Shown here: one piece after another, positions 1 through 9,727 of the stretch
Layout of the letters: the number at the start of each line of letters is the position of its first letter
Numbering within the stretch: the first letter of the stretch is position 1
Origin: Paracoccus gahaiensis
GTDB taxonomy: Bacteria > Pseudomonadota > Alphaproteobacteria > Rhodobacterales > Rhodobacteraceae
Assembly (NCBI RefSeq): GCF_005048225.1
Contig: NZ_SUNI01000004.1
Span: forward strand, 1 to 64,000
Direction of reading: 5' to 3'
DNA: 64,000 nucleotides
Program-made: the position numbers and the translations under genes
The notes under the pieces: model-generated
Seen by the model: the letters and a program-made list of their open reading frames with translations, nothing else
Database searches by the model: none
Told to the model about the DNA's origin: nothing

Positions 1-182
1 ACGCAAGACGCCAGTCAAATACGACAAACGCCGTTACAAGCGCCGCAACCGGATCGAGATCATGTTCGGAAGGCTCAAGGATTGGAGGCGCGTCGCCACC
101 CGCTACGACCGCTGCCCCAAAGTGTTCCTCTCAGCCATCGCCCTCGCGGCTCTCGTCATCTATTGGTTATGAATCCTGACCC
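1..182 (+). mobile_element. Right end of an IS5-family (IS427-like) insertion sequence
   Basis: This is the distal end of an IS element whose body lies upstream of the window. It holds the transposase C-terminus and, right after the stop codon, the sequence GAATCCTGACCC, which resembles the terminal inverted repeat of IS427-group elements. The next bases, CTAA (182-185), would fit the YTAR target duplication usual for that group. The left end and the second target copy are not visible, so boundaries and family are tentative. Confidence 0.55.
2..172 (+). CDS. IS5-family transposase, C-terminal fragment (5' end outside window)
   Basis: The frame is open from the window edge to TGA at 170-172 and gives 56 residues. 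It contains YKRRNRIEIMFGRLKDWRRV, then ATRYDR and a hydrophobic tail ending ALVIYWL. The RNRIE...FGRLKDWRRVATRYDR stretch is the typical C-terminal part of DDE transposases of the IS5/IS427 group, where the catalytic Glu sits in an N-R-x-E-x-x-F-x-x-L-K context. The stop lies inside the presumed inverted repeat, as in other compact IS elements. Whether the complete gene is intact cannot be judged because most of it lies upstream. Confidence 0.75.
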   Translation, partial: RKTPVKYDKRRYKRRNRIEIMFGRLKDWRRVATRYDRCPKVFLSAIALAALVIYWL

Positions 183-183
183 T

Positions 184-217
184 AAAGGTCATAGGTTCAA
201 TCCTATCCCCGCAACCA
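184..217 (+). pseudogene. 3' half of an initiator tRNA-fMet gene cut by the IS, with a decayed T loop
   Basis: Just after the IS end comes a stretch reading like the 3' half of an alphaproteobacterial initiator tRNA: AAGGTC variable region, T stem ATAGG/CCTAT, acceptor strand CCCCGCA, then ACCA. The T loop reads TTCAAT, one base short of the normal seven (TTCAAAT). There is no 5' half in the window. The short T loop and missing half suggest a dead gene copy split by the IS. An intrinsic terminator still follows at 239-262. Confidence 0.6.
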
Positions 218-238
218 CCCCCAACCAAACATCCATTC

Positions 239-262
239 AGCCCGCTTTCCAGCGGGCTTTTT
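239..262 (+). terminator. Rho-independent terminator downstream of the tRNA remnant
   Basis: An 8-bp stem AGCCCGCT/AGCGGGCT with loop TTCC is followed by a run of T (258-262). It probably ended the former tRNA transcript. Confidence 0.75.
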
Positions 263-480
263 GCTGTCCGGCCCTGAGCCAGACCCACCATCGCCGACGG
301 CGCCCCTTCAACTCCAACTTGATGCCTTCCGGGTTCATCACGTGCACCGTCACCGTCTCGATCAGGCCGCGGATGCTCTCCAGTGCGGGCAGGGCCGTCC
401 GCGTCACCATCGAAAACTGGCAAGCGTTCCTCGACCATTTTGTCGACGACGAAGACCTCGTCGTCCGCATCAAGGCCCAG
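263..480 (-). pseudogene. Degenerate serine-recombinase C-terminus
   Basis: On the minus strand one frame reads ALPALESIRGLIETVTV, then a hydrophilic turn and GIKLELKG. A second frame continues as APSAMVGLAQG. Joined by one frameshift near 300, they resemble the C-terminal end of large serine recombinases, of the type 'LIDRIVLTP...IELRGDLAAILGLA'. No N-terminal catalytic domain is present. This is an inactive remnant, probably of the integrative element that also brought the IS. The assignment comes from motif memory and is moderate. Confidence 0.45.
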
Positions 481-639
481 TCACCGCGGTAACAACCAAC
501 CAGTTACGATATAACGACGCCCGGCAGAAACTTGCGAAGATGACAGCTCTAACCAAAATTGAGGTGGGGAAGGAAAGCGGGAAGTAGCAAAGTTTAGGTG
601 CTCTAGTATGCTGTAATCGCAGTATTAAAGTGAATACTT

Positions 640-715
<76 letters not shown>

Positions 716-782
716 ATCCGGGTTGCTTGGTGGCCCGGGCGGCGCGGTTTGTCAAGGGTTCCCGCGCCGCCCGGATCGCGAC

Positions 783-2666
783 CTAGTCGGGCAGGGCGTA
801 GGCCACCAGCTGGTCGGCCACCTGCGGCTTGATGATCGAATTGCCGCCGACCGCAAAGACCACATACTGGCGGCCGTCGTAGTCGTAGACGGCGGGGTTG
901 GACACCGCGGGCGCCTCGACCTGCGCCTTCCACAGGACGTCGCCGGTGGTGGCGTCCAGGGCGCGGACGCGGGCATCCATCGAGGCGCCGATGAAGATCA
1001 CCCCCGAGGCGGTCACGACCGGGCCGCCGATGGTGGGAGAGCCCCAGCTTTCGGGCATGTAGAAGCCCCATTTCTGGATCTGCCCGAAGGGACGCTCCCA
1101 CAGGGTCTCGCCGGTCTTCAGGTCGATGGCCGACATCAGGCCATAGGGCGGCTTCCAGCAGGGCATGCCGACCGGGTTGAGGAAATTCGTCAGCCGGAAG
1201 CCGTAAGGCGCGCCGGTCATCGGGAACAGCCCGCCCTCGGCCTCGCTGCCGCCGGTCTGCAGGGTCTCGTATTCCTCGCGCTCGATCAGCTGATAGATCT
1301 GGGCGATGCGCGAGCTGTTGATGTAGAGGATGCCGCTTTCCGGATCGACCGCGCCGCCGCCCCACTGATAGCCGCCCGCCGTGGCCGGATAGGCCAGCGT
1401 GCCCTCCAGGCTGGGGGGCGTGAAGCGGCCCTCGTAGCGCAGCTCGTCGAAGGTGCGCGAGCAGTAGCCGAACGAGGCCAGATCGGCCAGGCCGAAGACC
1501 CCTCCCCAGTCGTCGTCCATCGAGGGCGCGGGCAGGGTGGGCACGGGCTGGGTGGGCGAGGCGACCTCGCCCTCGACATCCGAGGCGGGGACGGGGCGGT
1601 CCTCGATCGGGAAGACCGGCTCTCCGGTCAGGCGGTTCAGCACGAAGGCATAGCCCATCTTGGTGGGCTGCACCAAGGCCGGGATCGGGCCGTCCTCGTT
1701 CGGGATGTCGATCAGGGTCGGCGCGGACACGGTGTCGTAATCCCAGATGTCGTGCTTGACCAGCTGGCGGGACCAGACGACCTCTCCGGTATCGCCGTCG
1801 ACGGCGGTGACCGAGGTGGCCAGCGGGATCTCCTCGAGCCGGGTGCCGCCGTAATAGTCGGCACTGGGGCTGGAGACGGGCAGGTAGGCCAGGCCGTTCT
1901 CCTCGTCGACCGACATGGCGGTCCAGACGTTCGAGGTGCCGGTCACGCCATCGTAATCCTCGGGGATGGACAGGAAGGTCCATTCCAACTCGCCTGTGCG
2001 CGCATCGACGGCGAAGACGGATCCCAAGGGGTTCTCGACGTCATGCCAGTCCTTGCCGGCCCAGCCGAGCAGCAGCTTGTCGCGGAAGACGGTGGGCGGC
2101 TGCAGCTGCGACAGCGGGAAGTTGGCGTCGGGCTTGTTCCACTGGTTGACGTTCAGGATGCCCGCCTCGCCGAAATCGGCGCAGAGCGCGCCGGTGTCGG
2201 CATCGACGGCATGCAGTTCCGCGTCCATCGTGCCGATATAGACGCGCCGCACGCAGGGACCGTCTCCCTCGCCCTCCCAATAGGTGACGCCGCGGTTCTT
2301 CAGCTCGGGCTGGGTCAGGGGCTCCAGCGCGGTGTCCTCGGGCTCGTAGGTCCAGACGATCTCGCCGGTATCGGGCCGCACGGCCAGGATGCGGTAGAAG
2401 GGCGTGCCGATATACAGAAGGTCGTTGGCCAGGATCGGGGTCGCCGACCAGACCGTGCCCACCATGTCGCCCGACCCGTCCGAGACGTCGCCGGTATGGA
2501 TCTCCCATGCCTTTTCCAGATCGCCGACATTCTCGGGCGTGATCTGGGTCGAGGCGCTGTATTTCTGCGCCATGCCATTGCCGTGAAAGCCGGTCCATTC
2601 GGTCTGCTGCGCAGAGGCTGCGGGGGCGCAGAGCACGAGGGCGGGAAGGATGCGGAACAGGGTCAT
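783..2666 (-). CDS. PQQ-dependent dehydrogenase, glucose/quinate/shikimate family, catalytic subunit
   Basis: This 627-residue protein begins with a signal peptide (hydrophobic core to about residue 19, cleavage near ASAQQ), so the enzyme should act in the periplasm. The body has the repeated tryptophan-docking blades of PQQ quinoproteins: [13 protein letters not shown] near the start, [14 protein letters not shown] and [10 protein letters not shown] in the middle, and [18 protein letters not shown] and [17 protein letters not shown] near the end. These motifs fit membrane glucose, quinate or shikimate dehydrogenases that pass electrons to ubiquinone. Classical members are about 800 residues with five fused N-terminal membrane helices. 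Here that anchor is missing and a separate membrane protein is encoded 4 bp upstream. The substrate cannot be decided from sequence alone. Confidence 0.88.
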   Translation of the reverse strand: MTLFRILPALVLCAPAASAQQTEWTGFHGNGMAQKYSASTQITPENVGDLEKAWEIHTGDVSDGSGDMVGTVWSATPILANDLLYIGTPFYRILAVRPDTGEIVWTYEPEDTALEPLTQPELKNRGVTYWEGEGDGPCVRRVYIGTMDAELHAVDADTGALCADFGEAGILNVNQWNKPDANFPLSQLQPPTVFRDKLLLGWAGKDWHDVENPLGSVFAVDARTGELEWTFLSIPEDYDGVTGTSNVWTAMSVDEENGLAYLPVSSPSADYYGGTRLEEIPLATSVTAVDGDTGEVVWSRQLVKHDIWDYDTVSAPTLIDIPNEDGPIPALVQPTKMGYAFVLNRLTGEPVFPIEDRPVPASDVEGEVASPTQPVPTLPAPSMDDDWGGVFGLADLASFGYCSRTFDELRYEGRFTPPSLEGTLAYPATAGGYQWGGGAVDPESGILYINSSRIAQIYQLIEREEYETLQTGGSEAEGGLFPMTGAPYGFRLTNFLNPVGMPCWKPPYGLMSAIDLKTGETLWERPFGQIQKWGFYMPESWGSPTIGGPVVTASGVIFIGASMDARVRALDATTGDVLWKAQVEAPAVSNPAVYDYDGRQYVVFAVGGNSIIKPQVADQLVAYALPD

Positions 2667-2670
2667 GGGC

Positions 2671-3036
2671 TTACCTCGCGACCAGAATGAAGACCAGCCA
2701 CAGGGCCAGGGTCAGGACGATCATCAGCATGATCCAGCCCTGCATGAGGAACCACGCGCAGAGCAGCGTCAGCAGCCCGCCGATCAGGATCATCACCGTC
2801 ACGAAGGTCCGCAGCCGGCCCGGCGCCAGCCGGCCGACCAGAAGCGCGGCCACGGTCAGCGCGGCCATGCCCAGAATGGCCAGCCCCGCGCCGGGCGTGC
2901 CGGAGATGCCGGAGCCGCGATGAAAGAAGGCGATCACGGCAAGGATCAGCCCAAGGGCCGCGGGGATGGCCATCAGATTGGCAACAAGTTCCTCGCGGGC
3001 GCGGGCGGCAGGGGGAAGGGGGGCAGGCATCGGCAC
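2671..3036 (-). CDS. Small membrane protein, probable separate anchor of the PQQ dehydrogenase
   Basis: The protein has 121 residues with about four transmembrane segments (roughly 20-42, 50-70, 75-98 and 100-120) and a short hydrophilic N-terminus. It lies directly upstream of the PQQ dehydrogenase with a 4-bp gap, so the two are almost certainly co-transcribed. It resembles the N-terminal membrane domain that is fused to the catalytic part in classical membrane glucose/quinate dehydrogenases. The inferred role is anchoring and passing electrons to quinone. Topology is read by eye; the exact helix count is uncertain. Confidence 0.75.
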   Translation of the reverse strand: MPMPAPLPPAARAREELVANLMAIPAALGLILAVIAFFHRGSGISGTPGAGLAILGMAALTVAALLVGRLAPGRLRTFVTVMILIGGLLTLLCAWFLMQGWIMLMIVLTLALWLVFILVAR

Positions 3037-3128
3037 CTCGTGGCTGAAACGCCGGACAGGCGGTTCACGTCCGCGTGCCCGGTTCTGACATAAAGGTGAA
3101 TGCCCCCGCCGGGCAGAGGTTCCCCGAT

Positions 3129-3150
3129 GGGGCGGGATTAACCCCGCCCC
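3129..3150 (-). terminator. GC-rich hairpin downstream of gcvP
   Basis: The stem GGGGCGGG/CCCGCCCC with loop ATTAAC lies 25 bp past the gcvP stop. It has no T run, so it may be a weak or processing hairpin. Confidence 0.3.
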
Positions 3151-3174
3151 CGGGGCAGAAACTTGGGCAGAACC

Positions 3175-6015
3175 CTATTCGGCAGCCTCGGCATAGGCCT
3201 CCAGCGGCGGGCAGGTGCAGATCAGGTTGCGGTCGCCATGGGCATTGTCGACGCGTCCCACCGGAGGCCAGTACTTGTCCACCCGGAAGGCGCCCGGCGG
3301 GAAGCAGCCCTGTTCGCGCCCATAGGGGCGGTCCCAGTCCCGCACCAGATCCTCGACCGTGTGGGGGGCGTGGCGCAGCGGGCTGTCGATGGCCGCGATG
3401 CGCCCCTCGGCCACCTCGGTGATCTCGGCCCGGATCGCCAGCAGGGCGGTGACGAAGCGGTCGATCTCGGCCTTGGTCTCGCTTTCCGTGGGTTCCACCA
3501 TCAGCGTGCCGCTGACCGGCCAGCTCATCGTCGGGGCATGGAAGCCATTGTCGATCAGGCGCTTGGCGATGTCGTCGACCGTCACGCCATGTTCCGCGAA
3601 GGGCCGCGTGTCGATGATGCATTCATGCGCCACCCGGCCGCGATTGCCCATGAACAGGATCGGATAGGCCCCGGCCAGCCGCGCCGCGATATAGTTCGCG
3701 TTCAGGATCGCCACGCGCGTCGCCTGCGTCAGCCCCTCGCCGCCCATCATCAGGCAATAGGCCCAGCTGATCAGCAGGATCGAGGCGCTGCCATAGGGCG
3801 CGGCACTGACCGCCCCGCTCTCCGCATCGCGCGGATCGCCGGGAAGGTAGGGCGCCAGATGCGCCTTGACCCCGATCGGCCCCATGCCGGGACCGCCGCC
3901 GCCATGCGGGATGGCAAAGGTCTTGTGCAGGTTCAGGTGGCTGACATCGCCGCCGATCTCTCCGGGCTTCACCAGACCGACCAGGGCGTTCATGTTCGCC
4001 CCGTCGATATAGACTTGGCCCCCGTGCTGATGCGTGATGTCGCAGACCTGCCGCACCGTGTCCTCGAAGACGCCATGCGTGCTGGGATAGGTGATCATCA
4101 CCGCCGCCAGCCGCTCCCCGGCCTTCGCGGCCTTGTCCGCAAAGTCCTCCAGGTCGATATCGCCATTGGGCGCCGATTTCACCACCACGACCTGCATCCC
4201 GCACATCTGCGCGCTGGCCGGGTTGGTGCCATGCGCGCTGACCGGGATCAGGCAGATGTCGCGCTGATCGTCGCCCTGCGCGCGGTGATAGGCCTGGATG
4301 GTCAGAAGCCCCGCATATTCCCCCTGCGCGCCGCTGTTCGGCTGCATCGAGAACGCCTCGTAGCCGGTGATCACGCACAGCTTCTCGGTCAGGTCCGCGA
4401 TCGCCTCATGGTATCCCGCCGCCTGGTCATGGGGCGCGAAGGGATGCAGCGCCCCGAATTCGGGCCAGGTGATCGGCATCATCTCGGCCGCGGCGTTCAG
4501 CTTCATCGTGCAGGACCCAAGCGGGATCATCGCCCGGTCCAGCGCCAGATCGCGGTCCGACAGCCGCCGCATATAGCGCATCATCTCGGATTCCGCGCGG
4601 TTCATGTGAAAGACCGGATGGGTCAGATAGTCCGTCTCGCGCAGCAGGTCCTCGGGAATGGCGGGCACACTGGACGCGGGTGCCGCATCGGTGATCCCGA
4701 AGGCATCCAGCAGCCGGGTGATCACGCCGGCATCGGTCGTCTCGTCCACGCTGATGCCGACGCGGTCGCGGCCCACCTGCCGCAGGTTGATGCCCCGGTG
4801 CCGGGCGGCGGCCATGATGCCGGCCTGACCCACGCCCACCTTGACGGTGATCGTGTCGAAGAACGCCTCCGGCGCCACCTCGGCCCCCGCCGCCCGCAGC
4901 GCTTGGGCCACGGTCACCGCATGCAGATGCACCCGCTGCGCGATCGCGCGCAGGCCGACGGGGCCGTGGAACACCGCATAGAACCCCGCCATCACCGCCA
5001 GCAGCGCCTGCGCGGTGCAGACATTGCTGGTCGCCTTCTCGCGCCGGATATGCTGCTCGCGCGTCTGCAGGGCCAGCCGCAGCGCCGGGTTGCCCGCGCT
5101 GTCGACCGAGACGCCGACGATCCGCCCCGGCATCGCCCGCTTCAGCGCGTCGCGGCAGGACATGAACCCGGCATGCGGCCCGCCATAGCCCATCGGCACC
5201 CCAAAGCGCTGCGCCGATCCCACGGCGATATCCGCCCCCATCGCGCCCGGCTCGCGCAGGACGCACAGTGCCAGCAGGTCGGTCGCCACCACCGCCAGCG
5301 CCCCCGCCGCGTGCAGCGCCTCGATCTCGGGCGTCAGGTCGCGGATATGGCCATAGGTGCCGGGATACTGGAAGATCGCGCCAAAGACCTCGCCCGCCAC
5401 CAGATCGTCGATTGAGCCGGTGACGATCCGAATCCCCAAGGGCGCCGCCCGCGTCGCGATCACGGAAATCGTCTGCGGATGCAGGTCATGCGCCACGAAG
5501 AACGCATCCGCCTTCGACTTCGACTGCCGCCGCGCCATAGCCATGGCCTCGGCCGCCGCCGTCGCCTCGTCCAGTAGAGAGGCATTGGCGACCGGCAGCC
5601 CGGTCAGATCCGCCACCATCGTCTGGAAATTCAGCAGCGCCTCCAGCCGCCCCTGCGCGATCTCGGGCTGATAGGGCGTATAGGCCGTGTACCAGGCCGG
5701 ATTCTCCAGGATGTTGCGCTGGATCGCCGGAGGCGTGAAGGTCCCGTAATAGCCCTGACCGATCAGGCTGGTCATCACCCGGTTCTTCGCCGCGACCTCC
5801 TTCATCCGCGCCAGCAGCCCCGCCTCGGACAGGGCCGGCCAGTCCAGCCGGTCCGTCTGCCGGATGGCCGCCGGCACGGTCTGCGCGATCAGCTGATCCA
5901 GATCCTCGGCGCCCACCGCCGCCAGCATCTCGGCCATCTCGGCAGGCGACGGCCCGATATGGCGCCGGTTGGCAAAATCGTCGGGGTTGTACTCGGTCGG
6001 CATCCAGCGGCTCAT
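3175..6015 (-). CDS. gcvP: Glycine dehydrogenase (decarboxylating), P protein of the glycine cleavage system
   Basis: At 946 residues this is the usual length of the one-chain P protein. It decarboxylates glycine with PLP and transfers the aminomethyl group to lipoylated GcvH. The N-terminus carries [18 protein letters not shown]. The PLP lysine lies in [16 protein letters not shown] (about residue 697), and [13 protein letters not shown] and YIDGANMNA are also present. The start [14 protein letters not shown] matches the family. It is the last gene of gcvT-gcvH-gcvP, and an 84-bp spacer from gcvH contains an intergenic repeat. Expression should follow the glycine riboswitch ahead of gcvT. 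Confidence 0.97.
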   Translation of the reverse strand: MSRWMPTEYNPDDFANRRHIGPSPAEMAEMLAAVGAEDLDQLIAQTVPAAIRQTDRLDWPALSEAGLLARMKEVAAKNRVMTSLIGQGYYGTFTPPAIQRNILENPAWYTAYTPYQPEIAQGRLEALLNFQTMVADLTGLPVANASLLDEATAAAEAMAMARRQSKSKADAFFVAHDLHPQTISVIATRAAPLGIRIVTGSIDDLVAGEVFGAIFQYPGTYGHIRDLTPEIEALHAAGALAVVATDLLALCVLREPGAMGADIAVGSAQRFGVPMGYGGPHAGFMSCRDALKRAMPGRIVGVSVDSAGNPALRLALQTREQHIRREKATSNVCTAQALLAVMAGFYAVFHGPVGLRAIAQRVHLHAVTVAQALRAAGAEVAPEAFFDTITVKVGVGQAGIMAAARHRGINLRQVGRDRVGISVDETTDAGVITRLLDAFGITDAAPASSVPAIPEDLLRETDYLTHPVFHMNRAESEMMRYMRRLSDRDLALDRAMIPLGSCTMKLNAAAEMMPITWPEFGALHPFAPHDQAAGYHEAIADLTEKLCVITGYEAFSMQPNSGAQGEYAGLLTIQAYHRAQGDDQRDICLIPVSAHGTNPASAQMCGMQVVVVKSAPNGDIDLEDFADKAAKAGERLAAVMITYPSTHGVFEDTVRQVCDITHQHGGQVYIDGANMNALVGLVKPGEIGGDVSHLNLHKTFAIPHGGGGPGMGPIGVKAHLAPYLPGDPRDAESGAVSAAPYGSASILLISWAYCLMMGGEGLTQATRVAILNANYIAARLAGAYPILFMGNRGRVAHECIIDTRPFAEHGVTVDDIAKRLIDNGFHAPTMSWPVSGTLMVEPTESETKAEIDRFVTALLAIRAEITEVAEGRIAAIDSPLRHAPHTVEDLVRDWDRPYGREQGCFPPGAFRVDKYWPPVGRVDNAHGDRNLICTCPPLEAYAEAAE

Positions 6016-6044
6016 CCGTCACTCCATCCAGTCCGGGCACGGCT

Positions 6045-6099
6045 GCGCCCCTTCTTCTTTGTCCAAATACCCTGGGGGTCCGGGGGTGAAACCCCCGGC
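6045..6099. repeat. Intergenic repeat (TTCTTCTTTGYCCAAATACCC type) with GC hairpin
   Basis: The gcvH-gcvP spacer contains TTCTTCTTTGTCCAAATACC followed by CTGGGGGTCCGGGGGTG and AAACCCCCGG, which can fold into a hairpin. A near-identical block recurs inside cobN at about 42398-42418. Related GGGATATTT blocks lie at 9811, 11955 and 55735. Confidence 0.7.
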
Positions 6100-6459
6100 T
6101 TACTCGACCAGCGCCGTGTAGGCCGCCTCGTCCATGAACCCGTCCATCGCGCTGGCCTCCGCAGGCTTGATCCGAAAGAACCACGCCGCCATCGGATCGC
6201 CGTTCACGTCGCCGGGGCTGTCGGCCAGCGCGGCATTCACGCCCGTGATGACGCCCGCCACCGGAGCGGTGATGTCGCTGGCCGCCTTGACGCTCTCGAT
6301 CACGACAATCTCCTCGCCCGCCGCGACCTCGCGCCCTTCCTCGGGCAGCTCGATGAACACCACGTCGCCCAGCTGCTCGCTGGCATGCCTGGTGATGCCC
6401 ACGACGATCTCGTCGCCCTCGGCGCGCAGCCATTCGTGATCTTCGGTATATTTCAGCAT
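6100..6459 (-). CDS. gcvH: Glycine cleavage system H protein
   Basis: The 119-residue lipoyl carrier shuttles the aminomethyl intermediate between GcvP and GcvT. It starts MLKYTEDHEWLRAEGDEIVVG, the standard H-protein opening, and has the lipoylation site IESVKAASD with Lys at residue 58. Family length is about 125-130. It lies 12 bp downstream of gcvT in the same direction, with a purine-rich ribosome-binding site in the gap. Confidence 0.96.
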   Translation of the reverse strand: MLKYTEDHEWLRAEGDEIVVGITRHASEQLGDVVFIELPEEGREVAAGEEIVVIESVKAASDITAPVAGVITGVNAALADSPGDVNGDPMAAWFFRIKPAEASAMDGFMDEAAYTALVE

Positions 6460-6471
6460 GATGATGGTCCT

Positions 6472-7593
6472 TCAGCGTTTGTAGGAGGGGGAAACGAAGG
6501 GCAGGGCGCTCAGGGTCACGGGCAGGCGCTTGCCGCGCAGCTCGGCCCAGACCTGTCCGCCCTCGGGAAGGTCCACGTGCAGCCGCGCCATCGCGACCGG
6601 CCCGCCGACCGAGGGGCCGAACCCGCCCGAACTCACATGGCCCAGCACCTCGCCGCCCTCGGGGGCGGCAAAGATCGCCACGCCCTCGCGGATCGGCGCG
6701 CGGCCCTCGGGGCGCAGGCCCCGGCGGATCACCTCGGGCGCCCCCAGCTCGGGCAGGATCACCTCGGCACCGGGAAACCCGCCCGCCCGGGCCCCGCCCC
6801 TGCGGCGGACCTTGGGGATCGACCAGCCAAGCGCCGCTTGCGCGGGCGTGACCGACCCGTCCATGTCATGGCCATAGAGCGGCATCCCGGCCTCCAGCCG
6901 CAGGCTGTCGCGCGCGCCCAGACCGATCGGCGCCACCTCGGGATGCCCCAGCAGCGCCCGGGCGAATTCCTCCAGCCGCGCCTCGGGCACCGAGATCTCG
7001 AACCCGTCCTCGCCGGTATAGCCCGAGCGCGAGATCCACAGATCCGCCCCGTTCCAGTCCAGGATGCGGCTGTCCATGAAGCGCATCTCGCCCAGCCCGG
7101 GCACCAGCCGGGCCAGCACCGCCTCGGCCTCGGGGCCCTGCAGGGCCAGCAGCCCGCGATCGGTGACCGGGGTGATCCGCACCCCCGCAAGGGTCCGCAG
7201 ATGCGCGATGTCCTGTTCGGCGCAGGCCGCATTCACCACCAGCAGGAAATGATCGCCCCGGTTGGCGACCATCAGATCGTCCAGGATCCCGCCCTGATCA
7301 TTGGTGAACAGCCCGTAGCGCTGCCGCCCCGGCGCCAGCCCGGCCAGATCGGCGGGGATCAGCGTCTCCAGCGCGGCGGCGGCGGTCTCGATCCGGCCGT
7401 CCCCGGGGGTGACCAGCACCTGCCCCATATGGCTGACATCGAAGAGGCCGGCCCGCGCCCGCGTGTGCAGATGCTCGGCCATGACGCCCATCGGGAACTG
7501 CACGGGCATGTCCCAGCCCGCGAAGGGCACCATCCGGGCGCCGCGCTCGATGTGAAGATCGTGAAGTCCGGTTCGGCGTGTCGTGTCGGCCAT
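6472..7593 (-). CDS. gcvT: Aminomethyltransferase, T protein of the glycine cleavage system
   Basis: The 373-residue protein transfers the methylene group from the H protein to tetrahydrofolate and releases ammonia. Landmarks are [15 protein letters not shown] near the N-terminus, [26 protein letters not shown] in the middle and [20 protein letters not shown] further on. The ATG is preceded by AGGAGG at good spacing. It is the first gene of gcvTHP, and the 5' leader carries a tandem glycine riboswitch (7660-7830), so glycine should induce the operon. Confidence 0.96.
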   Translation of the reverse strand: MADTTRRTGLHDLHIERGARMVPFAGWDMPVQFPMGVMAEHLHTRARAGLFDVSHMGQVLVTPGDGRIETAAAALETLIPADLAGLAPGRQRYGLFTNDQGGILDDLMVANRGDHFLLVVNAACAEQDIAHLRTLAGVRITPVTDRGLLALQGPEAEAVLARLVPGLGEMRFMDSRILDWNGADLWISRSGYTGEDGFEISVPEARLEEFARALLGHPEVAPIGLGARDSLRLEAGMPLYGHDMDGSVTPAQAALGWSIPKVRRRGGARAGGFPGAEVILPELGAPEVIRRGLRPEGRAPIREGVAIFAAPEGGEVLGHVSSGGFGPSVGGPVAMARLHVDLPEGGQVWAELRGKRLPVTLSALPFVSPSYKR

Positions 7594-7659
7594 CTGGCCT
7601 CCTGCGGTTCAGCCGGACAGCCGGCATCGGTTGGACGGGGAGAGGCCCCCCGCGCGTCG

Positions 7660-7830
7660 ATGCCCCCTCTGTCCCTGCCCAAAGCTTGGGCGCCTGAGAT
7701 CATTATCCCTTCGGCGGGCCTTGGCGGCCACTCTCCAGAGTTCTTGGGGAAGACGGTCCTTTTGCCTGAGAGCTTGCCGGGGCGGCTTCTCCTTCGGCCC
7801 CGGCCGGGTGGCCGGTGTCTCCCGAATTCC
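7660..7830 (-). promoter_or_regulatory. Tandem glycine riboswitch (two aptamers) ahead of gcvTHP
   Basis: Read on the minus strand, the leader shows two successive glycine aptamers. The first has GGGAGA, then GGCCGAAGGAGAA, then CTCTCAGGCAAAAGGAC. The second has ACTCTGGAGAG, then CCGCCGAAGGGATAA, ATCTCAGGC and GGACAGAGGGGG. These are the conserved glycine-binding blocks. The second aptamer ends about 65 nt before the gcvT start. No clear terminator follows, so control may be at translation initiation or through an alternative fold; inference only. Confidence 0.93.
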
Positions 7831-7997
7831 TGCCTGATGTGCTAGCGGCAGCCCCGGCCCAAGGCAAGACCTTTGTCCGGGGACCGGTCCGGCGTGCCAC
7901 GACCCGGGGCGGTCCTGCCCGATCGTTGGGCGGGCGGGCGTTGACAGGCCGGGGGTCCGTCTCCATCGTCGCGCACAACAGCGTGAAAGGCCCCCTT

Positions 7998-9719
7998 ATG
8001 CCGCCCAAGTTCTTCCAGATCGGCTTCAACAAATGCGGCACGACCTTCATCGCGCGGCTGTTCGACATGAACGGCATCCCCGCCGCCCATTGGCTGGAAG
8101 GCGCTTTGGCCGAGGACATCGCCTATGCCAAGCTGGCCGGGCGCAAGCCCCTTGCACGCTGGGCCGACACGGTCACCGCCTTCACCGACATGGAATCGGT
8201 GCGCTTCCTCAACCTGCCGGTGATCGAGGCCTTCAAGGACTATGCTCTGCTGGACCGGCATTATCCCGGCGCGGTCTTCCTGCTGAACACCCGGCGGGTC
8301 GAGGACTGGATCGTCAGCCGCTACCTGCACCGGGGCGGCGCCTATGCGCGCAGCTACGCGGCCTCTCTGGGCGTGGGCCTGGGCGATCTGGCCGACATCT
8401 GGGCCGAGGACTGGGACGCGCATCTCAAGGGCGTGCGCGCGCATTTCAAGGGCCGGCGCGAGTTCCTCGAGATCGACATCGACGAGGCCGCGCCCGAGGA
8501 TTACCGCACCGCCCTGTCCCCCTGGTACGACCTGCCGAAGGTCCCGGCCGCGCCGGGCGATGCCGTGCGCCGGGCGCGCGAGGACAACCTGCCCCGGGTG
8601 ATGCGCATGCTGGAGACGCCGCGTCCGGGCGGCGGCATCAAGGAGGCCCGCCGCGCCCGCCTGGCGCAGCGCCTGGTCCGCCATGCCAGCCCCTCCCGGC
8701 GCGACGAACCCTTGCGCGGCGCGCCGCCGCCGACCCCCGACGCGCTCTGCGTGGACATGGACCGGAACGAGGTCCATGCGGCGGATGGCGCGCGCATGCC
8801 CCTGCGGCGCGGGCCGGACGGGCAGTTCTATCTGGACGCGCTGCGACCCGGCCTGCTGCGGGTGGCGGCGGTGGCCAATGACATCGCCGCGCTGACGGAT
8901 CGGGGAAAATACTGGCTGGACATGCGCCCGGCCTGCTTTGCAGGAAGCGGCCCGGACCATCCGATCCAGGGGCCGATGATCGTCGGCCTGCGCCGCAAGG
9001 GGGCGCGCCACCTGTTCCTCTGGCCCGCGCCGTGGCGGCACCGGATCGGCAATGACGGCTTTCCCGGCGCGCCTTTGCCCGCCGATCCCCCTTGGGACGA
9101 GCGCGCCGATCTGGCCATCTGGCGGGGCGGGCTGTCGGGCCATGTCCCCAAGAGCGGGGTCACCGCCGAGGCCGCGATCACCGCCCTGCTGTCGCAGCCG
9201 CCCGACTCGCAGGCCTTCCGGGATGCGGCCCGCGATCTGCCCCTGACCCCGCGCTGGCGCTTTCTGGCGGGCCAGGCCGGGACGCCGGGCACCGATCTGG
9301 CCCTCGCCCCCGATCCGCGCCTGACCAAGGCCCTGGCCCGGGCCGGCCTGGCGGCACCCGCCCCGCAGGCCGGGCCTCCGGCCACGCCGCCCCGCTATGC
9401 GATCTGCCTCGGCGGCTCCGAGGGGGATGCGGATTTCCTGCCCCTGGCCCAGAGCCAGGCGGTGGTGTTCAAGGAGACGGATGGCTGGGAGAGCTTCGTC
9501 ACCCCGATCTTTCGCCCCTGGTCGCATTACATCCCGCTGCTGCCCGGCGGCGCCAACCTGGCCGACCGCCTGGCCTGGGCCCGCGCCAATCCCGAGGTCT
9601 GCCGGCTGATCTCGATGCGGGCCCGGCGGATCTGCGACAGCCTGGCCGACCCCGAGGGACGGCGGATGCATCTGGATCAGGTGCTGGCGGCCTATCGTCA
9701 GGCCACGGGACAGGCGTGA
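7998..9719 (+). CDS. Two-domain glycan-modifying enzyme: sulfotransferase plus GT90/CAP10-like glycosyltransferase
   Basis: The protein has 573 residues from ATG at 7998, which follows GAAAGG; open codons upstream would run through the riboswitch region and are unlikely. Residues 4-20 read KFFQIGFNKCGTTFIAR, a PAPS-binding 5' phosphosulfate loop, and residues up to about 220 fit a sulfotransferase fold (FLLNTRRVEDWIVSRY). The C-terminal half carries WDERADLAIWRGG (about 365-378) and ESFVTPIFRPWSHYIPL (about 497-513), typical of CAP10/GT90 glycosyltransferases. The inferred role is transfer and sulfation of a surface sugar. It is monocistronic and faces the ABC ATPase gene. The N-terminal call is firmer than the C-terminal one. 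Confidence 0.75.
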   Translation: MPPKFFQIGFNKCGTTFIARLFDMNGIPAAHWLEGALAEDIAYAKLAGRKPLARWADTVTAFTDMESVRFLNLPVIEAFKDYALLDRHYPGAVFLLNTRRVEDWIVSRYLHRGGAYARSYAASLGVGLGDLADIWAEDWDAHLKGVRAHFKGRREFLEIDIDEAAPEDYRTALSPWYDLPKVPAAPGDAVRRAREDNLPRVMRMLETPRPGGGIKEARRARLAQRLVRHASPSRRDEPLRGAPPPTPDALCVDMDRNEVHAADGARMPLRRGPDGQFYLDALRPGLLRVAAVANDIAALTDRGKYWLDMRPACFAGSGPDHPIQGPMIVGLRRKGARHLFLWPAPWRHRIGNDGFPGAPLPADPPWDERADLAIWRGGLSGHVPKSGVTAEAAITALLSQPPDSQAFRDAARDLPLTPRWRFLAGQAGTPGTDLALAPDPRLTKALARAGLAAPAPQAGPPATPPRYAICLGGSEGDADFLPLAQSQAVVFKETDGWESFVTPIFRPWSHYIPLLPGGANLADRLAWARANPEVCRLISMRARRICDSLADPEGRRMHLDQVLAAYRQATGQA

Positions 9720-9727
9720 CGGCCGAA

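Noticed and set aside
3163..5415. A 750-codon plus-strand frame opposite gcvP
   Set aside because: Shadow of gcvP. The same low-complexity composition is seen opposite the PQQ dehydrogenase (723-2690), carB and fliK.
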